6,147 bases of DNA from Saprospiraceae bacterium (GTDB taxonomy: Bacteria; Bacteroidota; Bacteroidia; Chitinophagales; Saprospiraceae), in NCBI GenBank assembly GCA_020436955.1, contig JAGQWW010000169.1:1-6147 (forward strand), given 5' to 3'. The notes below the pieces were generated by a model. The model did no database searches and was not told the origin of the DNA. It saw only the letters and a program-made list of their open reading frames with translations. A program made the translations under genes and the position numbers. Below are positions 1 through 5,693 of this stretch, piece after piece. Numbering within the stretch: the first letter of the stretch is position 1; every line of letters starts with the position of its first letter.

Positions 1-480
1 CGCTTCCATCACATCCATTTTGGTACTTTCACTGATGGCTATGATGTGGTCAGCTCGTTTACAAGCACTTTCAAATTTCTTTTCATAAATCTGTCTATCC
101 ATCCAGGGAAATAAATCGGGATGTTTTCTGATGACCATGTCATGCATGGTTACCACCGTCTTAAGATTCAATCGCTCGATACCTTCAGGTAATTCATGAC
201 TCAATCCGTGAAAAAGATCCAACTTCTCTTTTTTTAGATCTTTTACAATGCCATAAGTTCGCCACCAACTTCCCAGTACTCCTGAATAAATGTGATTTTT
301 AAAATGGTCGTTTTCCAGGAACGGTAAGGTGGAAGGGCGTTTTTTTACTCCTGGACTATACAAGTGATAGGAATTATCAGGATAAAAACGCTGGAGGTCG
401 CTTACCAGGCTCCGGCTGTAGTTTCCCAGGCCGGTAAAATTTTGGTACAATCGTTTCGCATCAAATCCAATGGTAAGCAT
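1..480 (-). CDS. GT4-family glycosyltransferase, N-terminal part (runs off the left edge)
   Basis: The reading frame is open from an ATG at 478-480 to base 1 and gives the first 160 residues of a protein that in this family is usually about 350-400 residues. It shows the acceptor-side Rossmann domain of a GT-B fold glycosyltransferase of family GT4. Near the N-terminus is FDAKRLYQNFTGLGNYSRSL, with the glycine-rich GxGNYS turn that follows the first strand. Further on come FHGLSHELP, a THD-type motif in TMHDMVIRKHPDLFP, and ADHIIAISESTKMD near the cut end. The nucleotide-sugar-binding C-terminal domain with its EX7E motif lies outside the window, so donor and acceptor are unknown. Such enzymes typically build cell-surface polysaccharide or glycolipid in the cytoplasm. 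The start is 14 bases after the dnaG stop, which suggests co-transcription. No Shine-Dalgarno sequence precedes it. Family confidence is high; the substrate is not readable. Confidence 0.9.
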   Translation of the reverse strand, partial: MLTIGFDAKRLYQNFTGLGNYSRSLVSDLQRFYPDNSYHLYSPGVKKRPSTLPFLENDHFKNHIYSGVLGSWWRTYGIVKDLKKEKLDLFHGLSHELPEGIERLNLKTVVTMHDMVIRKHPDLFPWMDRQIYEKKFESACKRADHIIAISESTKMDVMEA

Positions 481-494
481 GTATGGTTTTTTGG

Positions 495-2453
495 CTATCG
501 CAATACGATAATGTTTAGCTCTTTGGCCAAATCATTACGCATGGTCATCAATTTCATTTGCACTTTTAGCAGGATGTCCAGTTGAGAAGCATCTTTCATC
601 TCCCGTAGTCTTTCCTGATTTTCATTGTACAGTTTTTCGATTTTTCTCAATTTGAAAATCTTTAGGGCATGTGTGCTGTCGCGCATATAATTATCATCAG
701 GCATCTTTTGGGTCTTGAGATAAATATTACGTTCGCCCCATCCCGGACTATATTCAAAAGGAGAATGCATCAGATCGATAGCAAGGTCAGCAATATCTTT
801 GTCCTGGTGATTGATGAAATACTGTGGTGAAACCTTTCCTGATTTTTTCAATAATGATTTTGCTTCTTGCACCAGGTTTTGATAGGCTTTATTATCGAAA
901 GAATTTATGATCTCCTCTATGTTGTCCAGCACAAATTCACCTACTGTCACGGTTTCCTCCTCATTATACCATTTGTCACCGGCACTTACCAGTATCCTTA
1001 CAATATCCCTTTCCTGAAACTCATGTTTTTTGCCAGTAGCAGGTCCTTGAACGGCCCTTGTATCGGGAATGGTCTCACCGGGCACATTTCCGATTTCGCC
1101 TGGTTGATCTCTCTCTGCTTGCCGTTGAGCTACTTCTAATCGCTGAGCCTCCTTTTGTGCTCGGCCGGTCATCAATTTATTCAATTCTCTCAACAGCGAC
1201 TCCTCCTCCATCTGCATCAAGCGTGCACATTCCTGTACATAGATGGAGCGTTTGATGTTGTCAGGAATCCTGGCTATGCTACCGAGGATGTCTTTTACTA
1301 AATCCGCCTTTTTGACCGGATCGTTTTTAGCATCCTCCATTAAGAGCTCTATCTTAAACAGGATGAAATCCCGACTATGGCTATCAATATATTCCTGGAA
1401 AGCTTTGGCACCGACATTTTGAAGATATGAATCCGGGTCTTCGCCTTCTGGCAGCAATACGATTTTTACATTCAAATCCTGTTCAAGCGCTAAATCAAGA
1501 CCGCGCAAGGCTGCCTTCACTCCGGCCGAGTCCCCATCATATAAAATTTTCAGGTTTGGGGTAAAGCGCTTTATCATGCGCAACTGGTCCTGCGTCAATG
1601 CCGTACCCGATGATGCTACCACATTTTCAATACCTGCCTGGCTTAGGGTCATCACATCGGTATACCCTTCTACCAGAATACATTCATCCAGTTTGCGGAT
1701 GGCAGTTTTCGCCTGGTAAAGTCCATAAACGGTTTTACTCTTATTGTAAATTTCCGTTTCGGGGGAATTGATATACTTGGCAATTTTTACCCCCTTTTGC
1801 ATGATACGACCTGCAAACGCAACCGGCTTTCCTGACAGGTTATAAATGGTAAACATCACCCTGTTCCAGAAAAAATCGGTATCCTTGGAAGTGGTCAATC
1901 CAAGGCTCTTCAGCATGTCCAATTTATGACCTTTGCTCAGCGCATATTTTGTAAATGTATCACGTCCTTCCGGAGCATACCCTAAACCAAATTTCTGGAT
2001 GGTCTCATCGCGATACCCTCTTTCTTTAAAATAGCTTAACCCAATGCTTTTTCCTTTGTCGGTTTGGGTCAATTGCTCAAAGAAAAACTGCTTGGCAAAT
2101 TCATTGACAACATATAAACTGTCATTCCATTGCATAGCCTCCCGATCCTCCTGGCTTATTTCCTTTTCCTCAATTTCGATATTGTATTTCTTGGCCAGGT
2201 AGCGAATAGCTTCGGGGTAGGTCATGGTTTCGTGCTCCATGACAAAAGTAACCGGAGTGCCTCCTTTTCCACAACCAAAACATTTAAAAAGATTCTTGGA
2301 AGGGGAAACGGTAAAGGAAGGTGTCTTTTCATTGTGAAAGGGACAAAGGCCTTTCATATTCGCACCCGTTCGTTTCAGGTTGACAAAGTCCTGAACGACT
2401 TCTTCGATTTTGGCAGTATCGATAACTTCCTGTACTGTCTTTGGTGCTATCAA
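495..2453 (-). CDS. dnaG: DNA primase DnaG
   Basis: This 652-residue protein synthesises RNA primers at the replication fork together with the DnaB helicase. The N-terminal CHC2 zinc ribbon is complete: C37, H40, C58 and C61 within LCPFHNEKTPSF and FKCFGCGKGG. The catalytic core has the family signatures YFKERGYRDETIQKFGLGYA (about 141-160), NRVMFTIYNLSGKPVAFAGR (197-216) and KYINSPETEIYNKSKTVYGL (226-245). The TOPRIM domain (about 256-344) carries E262 in VEGYTDV and D306/D308 in LYDGDSAG, the expected metal ligands. A charged, Gln-rich linker at about 425-490 leads to a divergent C-terminal region that should contain the helicase-binding domain. The length is above E. coli DnaG (581) and normal for Bacteroidota. 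The start is TTG: an in-frame TAG lies 15 bases upstream, no ATG or GTG precedes the zinc ribbon, and MIAPKTVQEVIDTAKIEEVV matches usual DnaG N-termini. Confidence 0.98.
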   Translation of the reverse strand: MIAPKTVQEVIDTAKIEEVVQDFVNLKRTGANMKGLCPFHNEKTPSFTVSPSKNLFKCFGCGKGGTPVTFVMEHETMTYPEAIRYLAKKYNIEIEEKEISQEDREAMQWNDSLYVVNEFAKQFFFEQLTQTDKGKSIGLSYFKERGYRDETIQKFGLGYAPEGRDTFTKYALSKGHKLDMLKSLGLTTSKDTDFFWNRVMFTIYNLSGKPVAFAGRIMQKGVKIAKYINSPETEIYNKSKTVYGLYQAKTAIRKLDECILVEGYTDVMTLSQAGIENVVASSGTALTQDQLRMIKRFTPNLKILYDGDSAGVKAALRGLDLALEQDLNVKIVLLPEGEDPDSYLQNVGAKAFQEYIDSHSRDFILFKIELLMEDAKNDPVKKADLVKDILGSIARIPDNIKRSIYVQECARLMQMEEESLLRELNKLMTGRAQKEAQRLEVAQRQAERDQPGEIGNVPGETIPDTRAVQGPATGKKHEFQERDIVRILVSAGDKWYNEEETVTVGEFVLDNIEEIINSFDNKAYQNLVQEAKSLLKKSGKVSPQYFINHQDKDIADLAIDLMHSPFEYSPGWGERNIYLKTQKMPDDNYMRDSTHALKIFKLRKIEKLYNENQERLREMKDASQLDILLKVQMKLMTMRNDLAKELNIIVLR

Positions 2454-2480
2454 AATAAATATTGAGTTCTATGAAGAATG

Positions 2481-2488
2481 CAAATTTA
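2481..2488 (-). promoter_or_regulatory. Candidate -7 promoter element of dnaG
   Basis: Read on the minus strand this is TAAATTTG, a full match to the Bacteroidota -7 consensus TAnnTTTG. It would place the transcript start near 2474-2476, about 22 bases before the TTG start codon, which is a plausible leader length. No TTTG-type -33 element is seen about 20 bases further upstream (near 2508-2512), so the call rests on one half-site in AT-rich DNA. Confidence 0.4.
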
Positions 2489-2548
2489 GCAAATTGATCG
2501 AACGCGCCCTTGTTAAGTGGTTCGTCAAGTAGTTAAAATCGTTTTTCA

Positions 2549-2630
2549 CATTTGTCAAATGAATGTCAAACCATTCTTCGACAATTGGAAGAATCCAACT
2601 TATATTCAATATAAATAATTGATTATCAAT
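2549..2630. repeat. Cluster of short perfect palindromes upstream of dnaG
   Basis: Four perfect inverted repeats lie within about 80 bases: CATTTG-t-CAAATG (2549-2561), TTGGA-agaa-TCCAA (2585-2598), TTATATT-c-AATATAA (2600-2614) and ATTGAT-t-ATCAAT (2618-2630). The heptamer TGTCAAA also occurs twice, at 2553 and 2564, 11 bases apart, about one helical turn. Odd-centred palindromes like these can be operator sites for dimeric regulators of dnaG or of the divergent RNA candidate. The DNA is AT-rich, so some will arise by chance. No T-run follows any of them, so they are not intrinsic terminators. This is the only structure seen in the gap between 2489 and about 2690. Confidence 0.35.
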
Positions 2631-2688
2631 GAGGTAACCAACAAACCGAAACAACTGTTAAAAACAATAACATTTAACTACATAACAA

Positions 2689-2714
2689 TTGTACAACCTC
2701 AAGCGTATTATTTG
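2689..2714 (+). promoter_or_regulatory. Weak promoter-like site for the plus-strand RNA candidate
   Basis: TATTATTTGC (2706-2715) resembles the Bacteroidota -7 element but has one base too many between TA and TTTG. A TTG at 2689-2691 could be the -33 half, but the spacing is 14-15 bases instead of the usual 17 or more. If used, it would start transcription near 2720. It is listed because the downstream terminator requires some plus-strand promoter and this is the nearest resemblance. Confidence 0.2.
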
Positions 2715-2800
2715 CACCTTTTAGAAACCAAAGAAATGTAGAACGGACGAACTCAACGTCTTACTCATGTTGAAAAGGATAATTCGTCCACTACGTAAAC

Positions 2801-2879
2801 GGAGGGAGGTCGATTGGATTTTGACCGGAAACCGAGTTATAAAGTACCCCCGATAATCGGCCTTCTTCCAACTTTTTTT
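2801..2879 (+). other. 16-bp G-U-rich helix followed by a T-tract (possible internal terminator)
   Basis: GGAGGGAGGTCGATTG (2801-2816) pairs without interruption with TAATCGGCCTTCTTCC (2854-2869): 12 Watson-Crick and 4 G-U pairs, closing a 37-base loop that contains a small CGG-AAA-CCG hairpin (2826-2834). After AAC come seven T (2873-2879), so the element could also act as a first, leaky terminator. The long loop is atypical for an efficient terminator. Confidence 0.5.
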
Positions 2880-2924
2880 GAATAAACGAACTCATAATTG
2901 GGTGTTCTCATAGTGTGTGGTCTG

Positions 2925-2960
2925 CCCCGTGTCTTCCCCAAGTCACGGGGTAGTTTTTTT
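2925..2960 (+). terminator. Intrinsic terminator for a plus-strand transcript
   Basis: CCCCGTG (2925-2931) pairs with CACGGGG (2944-2950). A T-T mismatch is followed by three further pairs (CTT with AAG) closing a CCCC loop. TAG and seven T (2954-2960) follow. The orientation is clear: on the minus strand the stem is followed by CAGACCACACAC and has no U-tract. The right arm overlaps the last codons and the TGA stop of the acetyltransferase gene on the other strand. It would also stop antisense transcription from entering that gene cluster. Confidence 0.8.
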
Positions 2961-3473
2961 CTCCCAACTACTGCGGTCAATCCTATACAATATTACCGGA
3001 GTTCCTTTGAAAGTAGCTTTTTTCCAGGGGAGCATACCATTCCTTATCGCAACCCTTTGCGATGCTAAATTGTAAGGATGAATGATTGATATCAAATAGG
3101 GATGCATGTTATTTTGGAAGGCATGGTCCCGACAAGCTTTTGCTGCTTCACTGGCATATCCCTTTCCCCAATTTTCTTTTAAAAAATGATAGCCAATTTC
3201 CAGGTGTCGTTCTCCTTCGACTTCCTGCCAGATAAGTCCGCATTGACCTAAAAACTTAGCATCATCTTTTGACTCCACTACATATAAACTGGTGCCATCC
3301 GATTCATATCTGCCTACATTTCTTTGCACCCACGCTTGAGCATGTTTATCAATATCAGGAGGGAAAAAGAGGAACTTCCCTGCCTCAGGCTCAGACATAA
3401 ATGCCTTAATGTTGGGCAGATCAGTAGGTTCAATTTTTCTGAAGCGAAGTCTTCCTGTAGTAAGGGTATGCAT
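2943..3473 (-). CDS. GNAT-family N-acetyltransferase (RimJ/RimL-like)
   Basis: This 176-residue protein has the layout of the Acetyltransf_3 (RimJ/RimL-type) branch of the GNAT superfamily, which transfers acetyl from acetyl-CoA to an amine on a protein or small molecule. Visible signatures are TGRLRFRKIEPTDLPNIKAF at the N-terminus, LEIGYHFLKENWGKGYASEA with the acetyl-CoA pyrophosphate loop (WGKGYA), and LASQRVAIRNGM, the usual motif B region. The acceptor cannot be told from the sequence. I chose the ATG at 3471-3473: it gives the normal family N-terminus and lies 11 bases after the permease stop. A longer frame using GTG at 3605 would add 44 residues that overlap the permease and look non-homologous. 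The stop codon lies inside the arm of the opposing terminator. It is probably the last gene of the right-hand cluster, and its link to the transport genes may be only positional. Confidence 0.88.
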   Translation of the reverse strand: MHTLTTGRLRFRKIEPTDLPNIKAFMSEPEAGKFLFFPPDIDKHAQAWVQRNVGRYESDGTSLYVVESKDDAKFLGQCGLIWQEVEGERHLEIGYHFLKENWGKGYASEAAKACRDHAFQNNMHPYLISIIHPYNLASQRVAIRNGMLPWKKATFKGTPVILYRIDRSSWEKKTTP

Positions 3474-3484
3474 GCGTAAAAAAA

Positions 3485-4747
3485 TTATCCTTCTGAAAGG
3501 GTCCTGGATAATTCCTGTGCTTTGGCTTGGAGGGCCGGTATAAGAGCAGCCACAAATCCAATTCCGATAGCACCTGTAAATATAAAAGTTTCTACCGGCA
3601 ACCACCTAAGCGGAGTGAAACGGTATCGATAGGCTGCTTCCATGGCATCAGCCATAAAATACATGGCACCATGGCTCAATAGCAATCCCAGCACTGCTCC
3701 CAGCACTGCCAACAAAATGCCCTCAAAAATAATTAGGCTAAAAACCTTTCCCGGTGAAGCTCCCATCACGCGCATAACCGCTAATTCGTACTTCCTATTT
3801 TTTAAAGAAGCAAACATGGAAATGAACAAGCTAAAACCTGAAACCAGGATGATTATTAAAGCCAGCCACCTAAGCGCCTTTTCTCCTACTCCGATATTTG
3901 CGTACAACTGATTCAATTGAATAGCCGGAGAGGCCGCCAATAGGTTTGTATTTTCGTTGATGTTTCTTCCAAAATTGAGTGTCTGAAAATTTTGCCCCTT
4001 GAAACGAACTAGGATGGAAGTAATCTCATTTTCCTCTTCTCCCGCTGCTCCTTCTCCTTCATAGTCATGATCATGATCTTCAGTTGTCTCCGTCTCTTGC
4101 GCTTCCTCTTCTGCATGCGCATGAGCACCATGTACTGCCCAGATGGTCTCTGTACTGCATAAAACCAACTGATCGATCACAGAACCGGTACTTTTTAAAA
4201 TACCTGTCACCAGAAAGTGTTGATCATCATGAGACATAATCTCATCGTTGACAAGTCCATGAGAACTATGGAAAGTATCACCCAACTTAAGTTGTAGTCG
4301 TCTGGCTACTTCCGCACCAACAACACACTCAAATTCATTTCCCCAGATTTTCCCTTCTGCTACATCTGCTTCGTAAAATGGCAATATTGCAGGTACTGTT
4401 CCTACAATTCTGTAACCCTTAAAATTGTCGCCCAGGGAAAGTGGAATGGATTCTTTTATCAGTGGATGATTAGGATTTAAAAAGGGTTTTGCCTCCTTTA
4501 AACTAATGTTACCTGTAGGTGCATCGACATGATACATGCTGCATAGGATGAGCTGCAAAGGACTTCCTTTGGCTCCGATTACCAGGTCAATGCCGGCCAG
4601 GTTCTTTTCAAACTTTTCGTCCAATTGGGTACTTACCTGAAACAGAAATGAAATCAAGCCGACGCCCAATGCCAGGAGTACCAGATTGAGTAAAAGATTT
4701 AAAGGTCGATACGTAAGGTTTCGCCAACTGAGCTGAAGCAAATTCAT
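3485..4747 (-). CDS. FtsX/MacB-type ABC transporter permease with a His/acidic-rich periplasmic insertion
   Basis: This 420-residue inner-membrane protein has the four-helix MacB/FtsX plan. TM1 is at about 16-38, a large periplasmic domain covers about 40-288, and three helices follow at about 292-314, 335-358 and 386-406. RKYELAVMRVMGAS (318-331) matches the cytoplasmic coupling motif of FtsX-like permeases. GAKGSPLQLILCSMYHVD and PTGNI (58-81) mark a subfamily of MacB-like permeases normally paired with a LolD-like ATPase. Residues 206-241 form an insertion dense in His, Asp and Glu (VHGAHAHAEEE, EDHDHDYEGEG), suggesting a metal-binding periplasmic loop. From memory, relatives occur in zinc-linked operons such as zrg of Vibrio cholerae; this needs a search. 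No ATPase gene is adjacent. The start lies 52 bases after the lipoprotein stop; a weak 5-bp hairpin (4780-4797) in that gap lacks a T-run. The transported substrate is unknown. Confidence 0.88.
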   Translation of the reverse strand: MNLLQLSWRNLTYRPLNLLLNLVLLALGVGLISFLFQVSTQLDEKFEKNLAGIDLVIGAKGSPLQLILCSMYHVDAPTGNISLKEAKPFLNPNHPLIKESIPLSLGDNFKGYRIVGTVPAILPFYEADVAEGKIWGNEFECVVGAEVARRLQLKLGDTFHSSHGLVNDEIMSHDDQHFLVTGILKSTGSVIDQLVLCSTETIWAVHGAHAHAEEEAQETETTEDHDHDYEGEGAAGEEENEITSILVRFKGQNFQTLNFGRNINENTNLLAASPAIQLNQLYANIGVGEKALRWLALIIILVSGFSLFISMFASLKNRKYELAVMRVMGASPGKVFSLIIFEGILLAVLGAVLGLLLSHGAMYFMADAMEAAYRYRFTPLRWLPVETFIFTGAIGIGFVAALIPALQAKAQELSRTLSEG

Positions 4748-4799
4748 AAAAGAGGTTTAGCGTCTTCCAGTTAAGGTCGGCTAAGGTAACTTTTAGCTT

Positions 4800-5690
4800 T
4801 TAATTTCGCATGATATCACCATGCCCCTTGATATATCCATCCTCGGTTTGGATGATGTAATACAAACGGAAGGTGTCATCGCGTGTCAGGCCATACATGG
4901 TATTGGCATTGAGCGTAAGCGCATTCTGGCCTGCTTCCATTGGAAATACATTTTTGTAATCAAGAATGGTCTCAAAATTATCGTTCACGATAACAAAATA
5001 TAAGTCCGGCGTTTTATCGGCTGAAAGGCCCAGCATAAAAATATCATTGAACGGATTGGGAAAGGCTCCCTGCATTTTTATTTCTTCGCCACTAATGAGA
5101 TTGCCATAAGCGCTGGGAAAAAATGACCATTCCAAACTGGTCCATTCTTCATTTGTTTGCCAGGCATTGGATGCATTGTTTAGCGGAAGGCCATTTTCAT
5201 CGGTTAACAGGACATCTTTAAACATCTTACAAGGACGTGCAGCAATATTGTTTTCCCGTAAGCTTCCATTAGTAATTGACAAACCATCGGGGAACTGAAT
5301 TTCGAAGGATCCTTCATTTACACCATCATCATTAAACAGGAACAAGCCTCCCGAAATTGAACGATAGGTATATTCATCATATTCCAATACGGCATATGCT
5401 TTAGCGGTCCCATCGATTATGCTTGTATCGCTTGCGCGCACTTCAGCGCCAAATTCGTAATAATCCGCCCCCTCGTTGGAAAGAACAATCCACAAATTAA
5501 CGCCCGGGGCTGCTTCAAAAGCATGTAAAACGCCATATTCAGTTTTATAGGAAGTCATTGGGACAAAGGAAAAGCTTTCCTCATTGACTTGAAATCCATT
5601 GACCAAAACCGGATCATGGGCTTCTTCTTTTTCACAGGACCAGCTAAAAAATACCAGGGATATCAGGAATAGGGGGAAAAGTTTGTTCAT
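4800..5690 (-). CDS. Probable surface-exposed lipoprotein with a sorting-domain-like C-terminus, function unknown
   Basis: I do not recognise this 296-residue protein as a named family. A type II signal peptide is clear: MNK, a hydrophobic stretch, then FFSWSC with the lipidated C19. The residues after the cysteine, EKEEA, fit the X-K-(D/E)2-X lipoprotein export signal described in Capnocytophaga, so display on the outer face of the outer membrane is likely. The middle (about 30-200) is rich in aromatic and acidic residues and looks beta-rich. Residues 206-296 resemble a degenerate T9SS type A sorting domain: FPNPF (210-214), GQNALTLN (around 255), then FRLYYIIQTEDG and KGHGD near the end. 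The start is an ATG 3 bases after the stop of the HmuY-like gene, so the two are probably translationally coupled and act together. A role in binding the same ligand as that protein is inference. Confidence 0.8.
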   Translation of the reverse strand: MNKLFPLFLISLVFFSWSCEKEEAHDPVLVNGFQVNEESFSFVPMTSYKTEYGVLHAFEAAPGVNLWIVLSNEGADYYEFGAEVRASDTSIIDGTAKAYAVLEYDEYTYRSISGGLFLFNDDGVNEGSFEIQFPDGLSITNGSLRENNIAARPCKMFKDVLLTDENGLPLNNASNAWQTNEEWTSLEWSFFPSAYGNLISGEEIKMQGAFPNPFNDIFMLGLSADKTPDLYFVIVNDNFETILDYKNVFPMEAGQNALTLNANTMYGLTRDDTFRLYYIIQTEDGYIKGHGDIMRN

Positions 5691-5693
5691 GGC

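Larger units (their letters stand above)
2720..2960 (+). ncRNA. Candidate structured small RNA, family not recognised
   Basis: No protein gene lies here, but the plus strand has ordered structure ending in an intrinsic terminator. Hairpin 1 pairs GGACGAA (2745-2751) with TTCGTCC (2783-2789). Inside it, TCAACGT (2753-2759) pairs with ATGTTGA (2767-2773) around a 7-base loop, with AAAGGATAA as an asymmetric bulge. Helix 2 pairs 2801-2816 with 2854-2869 over 16 consecutive base pairs, four of them G-U. Helix 3 is the terminator at 2925-2960. The G-U pairs would be A-C mismatches in a minus-strand transcript, so the plus strand is the structured one. The 5' end near 2720 is a guess from a weak promoter. 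I do not see the signatures of RNase P RNA, tmRNA or SRP RNA. A divergent 6S RNA is possible but unproven, as is a long leader of a tiny ORF. Confidence 0.5.

Noticed and set aside
2130..2465. A 111-codon plus-strand ORF opposite the start of dnaG, and other plus-strand ORFs at 364, 867, 1058, 3642 and 4821
   Set aside because: All lie antisense to well-supported genes, show no recognisable domains and have the composition expected of frame shadows.
2469..2654. A 61-codon minus-strand ORF upstream of dnaG
   Set aside because: It starts with TTG, covers the AT-rich palindrome region and the likely dnaG promoter, and resembles no family I know.
2767..2856. A 29-codon plus-strand ORF encoding a very basic peptide beginning MLKRIIRPLRKRREV
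   Set aside because: It lies across the arms of hairpin 1 and helix 2, has no ribosome-binding context I can see, and is short enough to occur by chance. It could matter if the RNA proves to be an mRNA, but there is no positive support.
2700..2960. RNase P RNA, tmRNA or SRP RNA as the identity of the RNA candidate
   Set aside because: The conserved cores of these RNAs (for example the tmRNA acceptor/T-loop end or the SRP GGAA-loop region) are not visible. A stretch GACCGGAAACCGAG only loosely recalls SRP RNA.
3474..3605. A 44-residue N-terminal extension of the acetyltransferase from a GTG at 3605
   Set aside because: It overlaps the permease gene in another frame, has unusual composition (many Cys, Tyr and Arg) and lies before the normal family N-terminus at the ATG at 3473.
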